DNA of 64,000 bases from RYN-133 sp963785425 (GCA_963785425.1 CAWAVG010000003.1:496001-560000), one strand, 5' to 3'. Numbered from the stretch's first letter, positions 8,463 to 17,324 are shown. Notes: a model not told the origin generated them from the sequence alone. Made by a program: numbers and translations.

Positions 8463-9926
8463 ACCGCGACTTCGACCCTCTATCGGCTGCGGATCCGCCC
8501 CGATCACAGCCGTTAGAGGGTCGAAGTGGGATTGCGCTGCCAGCCGGGTTCGGGCTCACCCTCGACGTGAGCGCGAAGCGGCTCCGGGACGACCTGTGGT
8601 TCGGCGGGTCACCGCCGCGGGTGCTGCGCCTGACCGCCGCCGGCTGCCGCGCCTGGGCCGAGCTACAGCGCGGCGGCGTCGTCGGCTCCCGTGCGACCGG
8701 GACGCTCGCGCGCCGCTTCACCGATGCCGGGCTCGCGCACCCCGTCCCGCCCCGCACGCCGAGACCGGGCGTCACCGTCGTGGTGCCGGTGCGCGACCGC
8801 GTCGCCGATCTCGACCGGTGCCTGGCGGCGCTGGGACGCGGCGTGCCGGTGGTCGTGGTCGACGACGCATCGCGCGACGCCGCCGCGGTCGCGCGGGTCT
8901 GCGCCGAGCGGGGCGCGACGCTCGTGCGCCGCGAGGTCAACGGCGGCCCCGGCGCGGCACGCAACACCGGCATCGCGCACACGCGCACCGACGTCGTCGC
9001 CTTCGTCGACAGCGACTGCACGCCGGCGTCGGATTGGCTCGACCCGTTGCTCGCGCACCTGGCCGATCCGCTCGTCGCCGCCGTCGCCCCGCGCGTCGTC
9101 GCCGCGGCTGAGAACGACCGGGTCGGGCCGCTACACGCGCGCCCAGTGCAGTCTCGACCTCGGCACCCTGCCGGCCCGGATCATGCCGCGCTCGAGGGTC
9201 AGCTACGTGCCGAGCGCGGTACTCGTCGCGCGGCGCGCGGCGGTGAGCGAGCTCGGCGGCTTCGACGAGAGCATGCGCGTCGGCGAGGACGTCGACCTCG
9301 CGTGGCGCCTGGTGTGCGCCGGATGGCGCGTGCGGTACGAGCCGTCCGTGCAGGTCACGCACCGCGAGCCACGCACGTGGCGACAGCTGCTGGCACGGCG
9401 GTTCCGGTACGGCACGTCGGCCGGCCCGCTCGCGCGGCACCATCCCGACGCCGTGAGCCCGCTGGTGCTGCATCCGTGGCCGGCACTCACGGTCGCCGCG
9501 CTGCTCGCGGGACGTCCCGTCGTGGCTGCCGGCGCCTTCGGCACGGGCCTCGCCGTCACCGCGCGCACCCTGCGCGCCGCCGACGTGCCGACCGCCGGGC
9601 TCGCCAAGGCGACGGCGAACGCGACGCTGCAGACCTGGCTGGCGCTGGGGAGGTACCTGACGCAGTTCGCCGCGCCGGCAGTGGTTGCCGGGCTGTGCGC
9701 GAAGCGGACTCGCTGGGCGACCGCGTCGCTGGCACTCGGGCCGTCGGTCACCGCCTGGATACGAAACCGGGCGCTCGATCCAGTGCGGTTCACCGCGGCG
9801 AACCTCGCCGACGAGCTGGCTTACGGCGCCGGCGTCTGGACCGGCAGCGCCCGCGCCCGCACGGTGCGTCCCCTCAGTCCGGTCATCGTGTGGCGGCCGC
9901 TGCGCGTCGACACCCGCAGGAGTTGA
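8459..9926 (+). pseudogene. mftF: Mycofactocin glycosyltransferase MftF, one frameshift
   Basis: GT2-type glycosyltransferase that adds glucose units to the mycofactocin precursor. The GT-A core is clear: VTVVVPVRDR, VVVVDDASRD, GPGAARNTGIAH and the DxD-like VDSDCTP. It is followed in another frame by the acceptor segment FDESMRVGEDVDLAWRL and a hydrophobic C terminus. A +1 frame change near 9126-9135 (expected RYTRAQCSLDLG after it) splits the gene. The start GTG 8459 overlaps the SDR stop. Residues ~4-23 are encoded by a large palindrome (8469-8527) not expected in this family, whose conserved part starts at about residue 25. Confidence 0.87.
8469..8527. repeat. 59-bp imperfect palindrome inside mftF start
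   Basis: Two 21-nt arms, 8469-8489 and 8507-8527, are reverse complements with one mismatch. They flank a 17-nt loop that contains a short CGGATCCG palindrome. It lies across the SDR-mftF junction and is read in frame as the N terminus of MftF. As RNA it would form a very stable hairpin, which could lower mftF translation or terminate transcription. It may also be a small inserted palindromic element. Confidence 0.85.
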
Positions 9927-9931
9927 TCACT

Positions 9932-11107
9932 ATGCCGAATGCCTGGTTCGAGACCGTCGCCGAGGCCCAGCGCCGCGCCCGCAGGCGGCTGCCCAAGTCG
10001 GTGTACAGCGCACTGGTAGCAGGGTCCGAACGCGGCTGGACGATCAACGACAACCTCGCCGCGTTCGCCGAACTGGGTTTCGCGCCGCACACCGCCGGGC
10101 AGCCAGCCGAACGCGAGCTCGCGACCACCGTGATGGGTCAACCGATCTCGATGCCGGTGGTGATCTCACCGACCGGGGTGCAGGCGGTGCATCCGGACGG
10201 CGAGGTCGCGGTCGCGCGGGCGGCGGCCGCGCGTGGTACCGCGATGGGGCTCAGCTCGTTCGCGAGCAAGCCCGTCGAAGAGGTGGTGACTGCCAACCCG
10301 AAGACGTTCTTCCAGATCTACTGGGCCGGGTCGCGAGAGCAGATCGCGCAGCGGCTCGAGCGGGCGCGCACGGCCGGTGCCGTCGGGCTGATCGCCACCC
10401 TCGACTGGTCGTTCTCGATCGGCCGCGACTGGGGCAGTCCGCACATCCCCGAGCGGATCACGATGAAGGAGGCGCTGCGCTTCGCGCCGGAGGCATTGAC
10501 CCGTCCGCGCTGGCTCGCGGCCTACCTGCGCACCGGCGCCGTCCCCGATCTGACCGTCCCCAACATGCAGGACCCGGGCGAGCCCGCGCCGACGTTCTTC
10601 GGCGCCTACGGGCAATGGATGCGGACACCGCCGCCGTCGTGGGACGACGTCGCCTGGTTGCGCGAGACGTGGGGCGGTCCGTTCATGGTCAAGGGCGTCA
10701 GCCGTGTGGACGACGCACGGCGCGCCGTCGACGCCGGAGCGACGGCGCTCTCGGTGTCGAACCACGGTGGCAACAACCTCGACGGAACGCCCGCGACGAT
10801 CCGCGTTCTTCCCGCCATTGCCGATGCCGTCGGCGACCGCATCCAGGTGCTGTTGGACGGCGGCGTGCGGCGCGGCGGCGACGTCGTCAAGGCCCTCGCC
10901 CTCGGCGCGCGCGCAGTGATGATCGGGCGTGCGTATCTGTGGGGGCTCGGCGCCAACGGCCAGGCGGGCGTCGAGAACGTGCTGGACCTGCTGCGGATGG
11001 GCATCGACTCGGCCCTGCTCGGACTCGGCAAGAAGTCGGTGCACGACCTCGAGCCCGCCGACCTGATCGTGCCGGACGGATTCACCCGCGCGCTCGGCGT
11101 CAGCTGA
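9932..11107 (+). CDS. mftD: Mycofactocin FMN oxidoreductase MftD
   Basis: 391 residues, full length and intact. Member of the FMN-dependent alpha-hydroxyacid dehydrogenase (lactate dehydrogenase-like) family. It begins PNAWFETVAEAQRRA and retains SPTGVQAVHPDGE, SNHGGNNLDGTPA and LLDGGVRRGGDVVKALALGARAV. MftD converts the cross-linked Val-Tyr intermediate to its alpha-keto amide, forming the redox-active group of mycofactocin. AGGAG at 9919-9923 precedes ATG 9932, with mftF ending 5 nt upstream. Usually mftD follows mftC; here it is last in the cluster. There are no frame defects. Confidence 0.95.
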   Translation: MPNAWFETVAEAQRRARRRLPKSVYSALVAGSERGWTINDNLAAFAELGFAPHTAGQPAERELATTVMGQPISMPVVISPTGVQAVHPDGEVAVARAAAARGTAMGLSSFASKPVEEVVTANPKTFFQIYWAGSREQIAQRLERARTAGAVGLIATLDWSFSIGRDWGSPHIPERITMKEALRFAPEALTRPRWLAAYLRTGAVPDLTVPNMQDPGEPAPTFFGAYGQWMRTPPPSWDDVAWLRETWGGPFMVKGVSRVDDARRAVDAGATALSVSNHGGNNLDGTPATIRVLPAIADAVGDRIQVLLDGGVRRGGDVVKALALGARAVMIGRAYLWGLGANGQAGVENVLDLLRMGIDSALLGLGKKSVHDLEPADLIVPDGFTRALGVS

Positions 11108-11111
11108 GCAA

Positions 11112-11123
11112 TACCCTCGTCCG
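11112..11123 (+). promoter_or_regulatory. -10-like TACCCT, leaderless start
   Basis: TACCCT at 11112-11117 and exactly 6 nt to ATG 11124. No Shine-Dalgarno is visible. This suggests a separate transcript for the coiled-coil gene, although it follows mftD by only 16 nt. Confidence 0.45.
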
Positions 11124-11981
11124 ATGAGCGCAGGCGAGGCGGAGATCGCGAACGAGCTCTACGCCCTCGCCCCGGACGAGTTCACGGCGGCCCGCGACCG
11201 CGCGGCCAAGGCCGCGCGCGACGACGGCGACCGTGACCTGGCCGACGCGGTCAAGCGCTTCCGCAAACCGTCGATCGGCACGTGGCTGGTGAATGTCGTC
11301 GCACGAACCGATCAGCTCGACGACCTGCTCGACCTCGGCACGGCGTTGCGCGAAGCGCAACGCACGCTCGACGGTGCCGAGTTGCGGGCGATGTCGCGGC
11401 AGCGGCACCAGGTGATCCGCGGCCTGTCCGATCTCGCGCACCGACTCGCGGAGAAGAAGGTCAGCGACGCCGCGCAGCGCGAATTCGAGGCGACCCTCGA
11501 AGCCGCGCTCGCCGATGACGCCGCAGCGGACGCGGTGCGCACCGGCCGGCTCATGCGCCCGCTCACGTCGACCGGTCTCGAACCGGTCGATCTCACCGAC
11601 GCCGTCGCGGCGCCTGAGCACGCCGCGCCGACCCGCCGACCGGTCAAGAGAAAGGCGACGCCGGCCAAGAAGGCCGACGACACCGCGGCGCGCGAGAAGC
11701 ACGCCGCCGAACTGGCTGCGGCGATCGCGGCGGCCGAGGACGCGCTCGCCGAAGCGCAGGACGCTCTCGAGGCCCGCGAGCAGGAGCTGGCCGACGCGCG
11801 CACCGAGCTCGACGACGCCCGCGCCCACGTCCAAGAACTCGAGGCCCGGCTCGACGACGCCCGCACGCGACAGACCGGTGCCGAGGCGGCACGACGCGAC
11901 GCCGATACAGCCCGCAAGAGTGCCACCCGCGCCCGGGACGCAGCCCAACGCGCCCTCGACACGGCCCGGAAGCGGAGCTGA
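11124..11981 (+). CDS. Conserved actinobacterial coiled-coil protein
   Basis: 285 residues. No domain was recognised. Residues 1-130 are helical and charged (FRKPSIGTWLVNVVAR). Residues ~165-190 form a Lys/Arg/Pro linker. The C-terminal ~100 residues are a heptad-like Ala/Glu/Arg coiled coil (AEDALAEAQDALEAREQEL). There is no signal peptide or membrane segment, so it is likely cytoplasmic. It follows the mft locus but has its own leaderless promoter pattern, so a link to mycofactocin is not supported. The function is unknown. Confidence 0.8.
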   Translation: MSAGEAEIANELYALAPDEFTAARDRAAKAARDDGDRDLADAVKRFRKPSIGTWLVNVVARTDQLDDLLDLGTALREAQRTLDGAELRAMSRQRHQVIRGLSDLAHRLAEKKVSDAAQREFEATLEAALADDAAADAVRTGRLMRPLTSTGLEPVDLTDAVAAPEHAAPTRRPVKRKATPAKKADDTAAREKHAAELAAAIAAAEDALAEAQDALEAREQELADARTELDDARAHVQELEARLDDARTRQTGAEAARRDADTARKSATRARDAAQRALDTARKRS

Positions 11982-12048
11982 CGATTTCCACAGGAGGCCC
12001 AAATCACCTCAATGTGTCGGGCCGGGCGCCGATGGGAACGATGTGAGC

Positions 12049-12537
12049 ATGACGCGTTTCTCAGCAACGACCGAGTCCGAGGCCATCGTGCCTGCGGAGC
12101 GTGCCGACATCTGGACCGCGCTCACCGATCCCGACCTCCTCCGGCGCCTGACGCCGCTGCTGCGCCGTATCGACGCCGACGGTGACGTCTGGACGTGGCA
12201 CATGGCGCAGATCTCGGCGCTGGGAGTCAGCATCAGCCCGTCCTTCACCGAGCAGATGCACTTCGACGAGGGCCACCGCATCGAGTACACCCACCAGCCG
12301 CCGGCCGGAGTGCGCGAACGCGCCGGCGCTGAGGGCTGGTACGACCTGAGCGACACCGCTGACGGCACTGCGCTCAAGATCAGCCTGACCCTCGAGGTGG
12401 ACCTGCCGCTGCCGCGGCGCGCCGCACCGGCCGTGCGCCGCGTGATGAAGGCGACGATGACCCGCATGGGCGACCGCTTCTCGGCGAATCTCATGCGGCA
12501 CCTCGGGCTCGCCGAGGACGCCGCGCTTTCTGCCTGA
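12049..12537 (+). CDS. SRPBCC (START-like) domain protein
   Basis: 162 residues with a Bet v1/START-like helix-grip pattern: VPAERADIWTALTDPDLLRRLTPLLRRI at the N terminus, a central strand region (FTEQMHFDEGHRIEY) and a long C-terminal helix (MTRMGDRFSANLMRHLG). Such proteins bind hydrophobic ligands; the ligand is unknown. ATG 12049 is chosen because the domain begins there. The 67 nt upstream contain an AGGAGG followed by a non-conserved ATG at 12012 in another frame, which is not supported as a gene. Confidence 0.8.
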   Translation: MTRFSATTESEAIVPAERADIWTALTDPDLLRRLTPLLRRIDADGDVWTWHMAQISALGVSISPSFTEQMHFDEGHRIEYTHQPPAGVRERAGAEGWYDLSDTADGTALKISLTLEVDLPLPRRAAPAVRRVMKATMTRMGDRFSANLMRHLGLAEDAALSA

Positions 12538-12673
12538 CCGAAGCCGCGTTCGGGCGGACCGGCTGAGAGACGGGCGCAGCCGCATCGTTTGGCTTCAGCG
12601 CATCGGGGTAAGCCGCTCTACGGCGGCCCGGTGAAACCACACCTTCGAGCTGCTCCATTGCAGTGAGGTCGCT

Positions 12674-14278
12674 GTGCTTGCGCGCGTCATACCCCCAAGC
12701 CTCACCCTTGTCCTTCTCGCCACACTTGCCGCGGCTCTGTTCTGGAGCCCGGCGTGGTGGGTCGCGGTCGTCGTCTTCGCTGCGCTGACCGTGCTCGCCT
12801 GGTACGACGTCGTGCAGCGCAAGCACTCGATCCTGCGCAACTACCCGGTCGCCGGGCACATGCGGTTCGTGCTCGAGAAGATCCGTCCCGAGATCCAGCA
12901 GTACTTCATCGAGCGCAACTACGACGGACGTCCCTTCGATCGCGACACGCGTTCGGTCGTGTACGAGCGCGCCAAGGGCATCCATGGCGAGAAGGCGTAC
13001 GGCACCGAACTCGACGTGAACGAGGTCGGTTACGAATTCGTCGTCCACTCCTCGGCACCGCGCGAGCCGGACAAGGAACAACCGCGCGTGCGGGTGGGCG
13101 GCCCCGACTGCACGCAGCCGTACGACATGGCGCTGCTCAACGTCTCGGCGATGAGCTTCGGCGCGCTCTCGGCCAACGCGATCCGCGCGTTGAACGCCGG
13201 CGCCAGGAAAGGCGGCTTCGCCCACGACACAGGCGAGGGCGGCCTGACCGACTACCACCTCGAGAACGGTGGTGACCTGATCTGGGAGATCGGCAGCGGG
13301 TACTTCGGTGCGCGCACGAAGGACGGCGACTTCGACCCGCACATGTTCAAGGACAAGGCGGCCCAGGACCAGGTCAAGTGCGTGTCGCTGAAGCTGAGCC
13401 AGGGTGCGAAACCCGGCATCGGCGGCGTGCTCCCCGCCGCCAAGGTCACGGACGAGATCGCAAAAGCGCGCAACGTGCCGAAGGGCGAGAAATGCGTCAG
13501 CCCGGCCTCGCACAAGGTGTTCCACACTCCGCGCGAGCTGGTGCAGTTCGTCGCCAGGATGCGCGAGCTCGCCGGCGGCAAGCCGACCGGTTTCAAGTTG
13601 TGCGTGGGGTACCGGCACGAACTGCTCGCGATCTGCAAGGCGATGGCCGATGAGCAGATCACCCCGGACTTCATCGTCGTGGACGGCTCGGAAGGAGGCA
13701 CGGGCGCGGCTCCGATCGAGTACGAGGATCACGTGGGCATGCCACTGACCGACGGGTTGATTACGCTGCACAACGCGCTCGTCGGGACGGGCCTGCGCGA
13801 CCGCATAAAGATCGGCGCGAGCGGGAAGGTCGCCACCGGCGTCGACATCGTCAAGCGATTGATCCAAGGTGCCGACTACACGAACGCGGCGCGCGCGATG
13901 ATGCAGGCCGTCGGTTGCATCCAGTCGCAGCGCTGCCACACCAACCAGTGCCCTGTCGGCGTCGCCACCCAGGATCCCAAGCGCGCTCGCGCCCTCGTCG
14001 TCGCCGACAAGACCAGCCGCGTGGTCGACTACCAGGCCGCGACGGTCGCGCAGGCGCAGCAGATGATCGGGTCGCTCGGCCTCGCCGGCCCGCACGAGCT
14101 GAACCCGGCAATGCTGATGCGCCGCATCGACCACGTGCACACCAAAACCTATCTCGAGCTCTACGACTGGCTCGCGCCGCGCGAGTTGCTCGACGACGTC
14201 CCGGCCGGGTGGGCCGACGACTGGAACGCGGCCAGCCCCGACAGCTTTCGCCGCCAGACCGGAGGACGAGTGGAATGA
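12674..14278 (+). CDS. Membrane-anchored FMN-dependent glutamate synthase-like protein
   Basis: 534 residues. Two hydrophobic helices span residues ~5-45 (SLTLVLLATLAAALFW, AWWVAVVVFAALTVLAWYDV). The rest is a glutamate synthase alpha/beta barrel with FMN binding (NVSAMSFGALSANAIRALN, DTGEGG, VVDGSEGGTGAAPIEYEDHVG). The iron-sulfur cysteine motif CIQSQRCHTNQCPVGVATQ lies around 414-430. The glutamine amidotransferase domain of true GOGAT is missing, so ammonia from glutamine is unlikely. This family is common in actinobacteria with uncertain physiology. GTG 12674 is preceded by GAGG. The pyruvate oxidase gene follows 55 nt downstream. Confidence 0.85.
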   Translation: MLARVIPPSLTLVLLATLAAALFWSPAWWVAVVVFAALTVLAWYDVVQRKHSILRNYPVAGHMRFVLEKIRPEIQQYFIERNYDGRPFDRDTRSVVYERAKGIHGEKAYGTELDVNEVGYEFVVHSSAPREPDKEQPRVRVGGPDCTQPYDMALLNVSAMSFGALSANAIRALNAGARKGGFAHDTGEGGLTDYHLENGGDLIWEIGSGYFGARTKDGDFDPHMFKDKAAQDQVKCVSLKLSQGAKPGIGGVLPAAKVTDEIAKARNVPKGEKCVSPASHKVFHTPRELVQFVARMRELAGGKPTGFKLCVGYRHELLAICKAMADEQITPDFIVVDGSEGGTGAAPIEYEDHVGMPLTDGLITLHNALVGTGLRDRIKIGASGKVATGVDIVKRLIQGADYTNAARAMMQAVGCIQSQRCHTNQCPVGVATQDPKRARALVVADKTSRVVDYQAATVAQAQQMIGSLGLAGPHELNPAMLMRRIDHVHTKTYLELYDWLAPRELLDDVPAGWADDWNAASPDSFRRQTGGRVE

Positions 14279-14281
14279 ACA

Positions 14282-14326
14282 CCCCTCGAAACTGCTCCGC
14301 ACAGAACGCTCCACACCTTCGAGGGG
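14282..14326. promoter_or_regulatory. Hairpin between the GOGAT-like and pyruvate oxidase genes
   Basis: CCCCTCGAA (14282-14290) and TTCGAGGGG (14318-14326) are perfect 9-bp arms separated by 27 nt. The repeat ends 7 nt before the ATG of the pyruvate oxidase gene. It could be an operator for a dimeric regulator or a 5'-UTR hairpin that overlaps the ribosome site. There is no T-tract, so it does not look like a terminator. Confidence 0.5.
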
Positions 14327-14333
14327 ACCCTGC

Positions 14334-16067
14334 ATGAGCACAACCGTTGCCGAGATGATCGTCAAGACGCTTGCCGACCACGGGGTGCGCACGATCTGGG
14401 GCGTCGTCGGCGATGCGCTGAACCCGGTCACGGATGCGATCCGCCAGGAGGAGCGCATCGAGTGGATCGGCGTGCGTCACGAAGAGGCCGGCGCTTTCGC
14501 CGCCGGCGCGCAGGCGCAGCTGTCGGGCACTCTTGGCGTCTGCATGGGCACGGTCGGGCCGGGGTCGGTGCACCTGCTGAACGGGCTGTACGACGCAAAG
14601 AAGTCGCACGCTCCCGTGCTCGCGATCTGCGGTCAGGTGCCGCTCGCCGAACTGGGCACGGACTTCTTCCAAGAGGTCGATAACGACCTGCTGTTCCAGG
14701 ACGTCGCCGCGTTCACTCGCACGATCACCTCGCCCGAGCAGGCGGTCACGCTGCTGGAGCAGGCGCTGCAGGCTGCGACCAACACCCCGGGTGTTGCGGT
14801 GTTGACGTTGCCCGGCGACGTCGGTGGCCTCGACCTGCCGAAGGGTGCGGCGTTCCCGACGGTCGTCGCCGCGCATCCGCCGACGGTGCCCGACGGCGAC
14901 GCGCTCGACCGGGCTGCGGCGCTGATCGACGAGGCCGAGACCGTCACCCTGCTGGCCGGTATCGGGGCGAAGGGCGCGCGCGACGAGGTGCTCGCGCTCG
15001 CCGAGCGGCTGAATGCACCGATGGTGCTGTCGCTGAAGGCCAAGGAAGGTTTGGAGAAGGAGAACCGGTTCGAGGTCGGGCAGAGCGGGCTGATCGGCAA
15101 CCCCGCGGCGCAGACCGCCTTCGACGGCGGCGACGTGCTGCTGATGATCGGTACCGACTTCCCGTACCGCGAGTGGTACCCGAGCGGCAAGACCGTCATC
15201 CAGATCGACGCGCGTCCCGAGCACATCGGGCGTCGCACCCATGTCACACTCGGCCTTGTCGGGCACGCGGCGCCGACGGTTCGCGAACTGCTGTCGCGGG
15301 TGGCCCCCAAGGAGTCTTCGGAGCATCTCGACAAGAGCCGCGAGACGTACCAGGCGTGGCGCAGCCGGCAGGCCGCGCTCACCGATCCGCACTTCGACGA
15401 CAGCCTGGTCGGCAAGATCCGCGAGAAGTTCGACAACACGTCGGAGCGCATCCGTCCCGAGGCTCTCGCGCAGGCGATCGACCGCCATGCCGCGCCGGAC
15501 GCCGTGTTCACGACCGACACGGGCATGTCGACCGTGTGGCTGTCGCGGTTCGTCACCATGAGCGGTCAGCGCGCGCTGCTCGGGTCGTTCAACCTCGGTT
15601 CAATGGCGAACGCGATGCCCCAGGCCCTCGGCGCGCAGGCGCTCAACCGGGCGCGGCAGGTCGTCGCGTTCTGCGGCGACGGCGGGCTGTCGATGCTGCT
15701 CGGTGACCTGATCACCGCGGTGAACTACAACCTGCCGGTCAAGCTCGTCGTGTTCGACAACGAACGGCTGGGGATGGTCAAGCTCGAACAGGAGCAGGGC
15801 GGACTGCCGGAGTTCGGAACGGTGTTGAACAACCCGGACTTTGCTGCGGTGGCTCGGGCCATCGGCCTGCACGGCGTGCGCGTGGAGGATCCCGAGGCGC
15901 TCGACAGCGCGGTGCAGGAAGCATTCGCCCACGACGGTCCGGTGCTGCTCGACGTGCTCACGAACCCGGAGGAGATCTCGCTGCCTGGCAAGGTGAAGCT
16001 CGGTCAGGCCTGGGGTTTCGCGATCGCCAAGATGCGTGAAACGGTGCTGAGCCAGGGCGACAGTTAG
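14334..16067 (+). CDS. poxB: Pyruvate dehydrogenase (quinone) / pyruvate oxidase PoxB-like
   Basis: 577-residue thiamine-diphosphate enzyme, full length. The N-terminal domain carries the catalytic Glu context (VRHEEAGAFAAGAQAQL). The C-terminal domain has the ThDP motif starting GDGGLSMLLGD near residue 447 and ending in the VVFDNERLGMV region. PoxB-type enzymes decarboxylate pyruvate to acetate and pass electrons to membrane quinone. The tail after residue ~555 is short, so membrane activation as in E. coli is uncertain. Oxidases, acetolactate synthases and PoxB share the fold. GTVGPGSVHLLNGLYDAKKSHAPVLAI and FFQEVD favour PoxB. Confidence 0.88.
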   Translation: MSTTVAEMIVKTLADHGVRTIWGVVGDALNPVTDAIRQEERIEWIGVRHEEAGAFAAGAQAQLSGTLGVCMGTVGPGSVHLLNGLYDAKKSHAPVLAICGQVPLAELGTDFFQEVDNDLLFQDVAAFTRTITSPEQAVTLLEQALQAATNTPGVAVLTLPGDVGGLDLPKGAAFPTVVAAHPPTVPDGDALDRAAALIDEAETVTLLAGIGAKGARDEVLALAERLNAPMVLSLKAKEGLEKENRFEVGQSGLIGNPAAQTAFDGGDVLLMIGTDFPYREWYPSGKTVIQIDARPEHIGRRTHVTLGLVGHAAPTVRELLSRVAPKESSEHLDKSRETYQAWRSRQAALTDPHFDDSLVGKIREKFDNTSERIRPEALAQAIDRHAAPDAVFTTDTGMSTVWLSRFVTMSGQRALLGSFNLGSMANAMPQALGAQALNRARQVVAFCGDGGLSMLLGDLITAVNYNLPVKLVVFDNERLGMVKLEQEQGGLPEFGTVLNNPDFAAVARAIGLHGVRVEDPEALDSAVQEAFAHDGPVLLDVLTNPEEISLPGKVKLGQAWGFAIAKMRETVLSQGDS

Positions 16068-16071
16068 CAAC

Positions 16072-16083
16072 TAGTCTCGGCTC
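16072..16083 (+). promoter_or_regulatory. -10-like TAGTCT, leaderless start
   Basis: TAGTCT at 16072-16077 followed by 6 nt and GTG 16084. No ribosome-binding sequence is present. It is located within the 16-nt gap after the pyruvate oxidase stop. Confidence 0.45.
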
Positions 16084-17031
16084 GTGTTGCTGCTCTCGCG
16101 CGAGGACGTCGTCGAACTGCTGGACCTGCGCCTCCTGGTCGATGCCGTCGACGCGGCGATGCGCGACCTCAGCGCGGGACGTGTGTCCGTCCCGCCGCGG
16201 GTTGCTGCGACCATCGCCGATCGGTCGGCGATGCTGCTGGCGATGCCCGCGTACGTGCCGTCGTCGGGCGCGCTGACGGCGAAACTCGTCAGCCAGTTCC
16301 CCGACAACACCGACCGTCCGTCGCACCAGGCACTGGTGTGCTGCTTCGACCCGGCCGACGGCACGCCGATAGCGATCATGGACGGCGAGTACCTCACGAA
16401 CGCGCGCACTGCGGCGGGCGCGCTGCTCTCGGCACGCCTGCTCGCCCGTGACGATGCGCGCGTCGTTGCTGTCATCGGCACCGGCGCGCTCGCCCGGGCG
16501 CACGTGCGCATGTTCCTCGCGGCGACGAGCGTTGGGCCCGTGCTCATCGCGGGGCGCGATCAGAGCCACGTCGAGCAGGCGGCCGCTGAGACCGGCGCTC
16601 GCGCGGTCGCCTCGATCGAGGAAGCGGTTCGGGCTGCCGACGTGGTGTGCGTGTGCACGCACGCCGCCGAGCCCGTGATCAAGCGCAAGTGGCTGCCTCG
16701 CGGCGTCCACGTCAGCTCGGTGGGCTACAACGCCGCGGGCAAGGGTGAACTCGACCTCGAGACGATCCGCGACTCGCTCGTCGTCGTCGAATCGCGTGCG
16801 GCAGCGCTCGCCCCGGCTCCGGCCGGCGCGCCCGAGCTGACGGCGGCGGTCGCGGCCGGGATGCTCGACCCGGCCGACGTGCTGGAGATCGGCGAGCTCG
16901 GCGACTCGGTGGGGATGCAGACGTTCACCGTGTACAAGTCGGTCGGCGTCGGTGCGCAGGACGCCGCGGCGGCAGCCCTCGTGCTGCGAGCCGCGGCGGA
17001 GTCCGGCGTGGGAACCCGGTTCGAACTCTGA
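16084..17031 (+). CDS. Ornithine cyclodeaminase / mu-crystallin family oxidoreductase
   Basis: 315 residues. The Rossmann NAD-binding motif VIGTGALARAHVRMF lies near residue 129. The N-terminal substrate region has KLVSQFPDN and MDGEYLTNARTAA, and the C-terminal VLEIGELGDSV is characteristic of the family. Members include ornithine cyclodeaminase, alanine dehydrogenase and ketimine reductase; the sequence does not separate these. The start is GTG with a leaderless pattern. The neighbouring genes do not form a recognisable pathway with it. Confidence 0.88.
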   Translation: MLLLSREDVVELLDLRLLVDAVDAAMRDLSAGRVSVPPRVAATIADRSAMLLAMPAYVPSSGALTAKLVSQFPDNTDRPSHQALVCCFDPADGTPIAIMDGEYLTNARTAAGALLSARLLARDDARVVAVIGTGALARAHVRMFLAATSVGPVLIAGRDQSHVEQAAAETGARAVASIEEAVRAADVVCVCTHAAEPVIKRKWLPRGVHVSSVGYNAAGKGELDLETIRDSLVVVESRAAALAPAPAGAPELTAAVAAGMLDPADVLEIGELGDSVGMQTFTVYKSVGVGAQDAAAAALVLRAAAESGVGTRFEL

Positions 17032-17084
17032 AGCGCGAGACACTGCCGAAACACCGCCGTCGGCTGTTCGCCACACGGGATTCG

Positions 17085-17096
17085 GAGTATGGCGCT
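17085..17096 (+). promoter_or_regulatory. -10-like GAGTAT, leaderless start
   Basis: GAGTAT at 17085-17090, then 6 nt, then ATG 17097. It would drive the zinc-ribbon gene and the coupled GNAT gene. The spacing matches the other leaderless starts in this window. Confidence 0.4.
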
Positions 17097-17324
17097 ATGA
17101 GCGACCCCACTGCCGCGTTCACCGCTCGATGCGACGGGTGCGCCGACGACGCCGAGTGGACGACCGTCCATCGCGCCGGGCGCAACGTCACTACCGTCGC
17201 CTGCCCACGATGTGGCACCGCCGAGTTCCACGGTGCAACCGTCGTTCCCCTGCCGCCGTCACCGACGCCGGTGCCCGCCGCGTACCCGACTGCGGCACAC
17301 GCCCGGGGCCGCGCAAGCGCGTGA
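17097..17324 (+). CDS. Small zinc-ribbon protein
   Basis: 75 residues with CDGC near the N terminus and CPRCG about 22 residues later, forming a four-cysteine zinc ribbon. A Pro/Ala-rich tail (PLPPSPTPVPAAYP) follows. It has no signal peptide and is likely cytoplasmic. The stop overlaps the GTG start of the acetyltransferase gene (GTGA), so the two are co-translated. No function can be assigned from the sequence alone. Confidence 0.7.
   Translation: MSDPTAAFTARCDGCADDAEWTTVHRAGRNVTTVACPRCGTAEFHGATVVPLPPSPTPVPAAYPTAAHARGRASA

Noticed and set aside
8459..11107. One long frame joining mftF and mftD
   Set aside because: The second half of mftF lies in a different frame, and mftD has its own ATG at 9932 with a ribosome site; the fusion is an artefact of the mftF frameshift.
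12012..12048. ATG after AGGAGG at 12012 as the SRPBCC start
   Set aside because: It is in another frame and its product shows no conserved motif; ATG 12049 opens the START-like domain.
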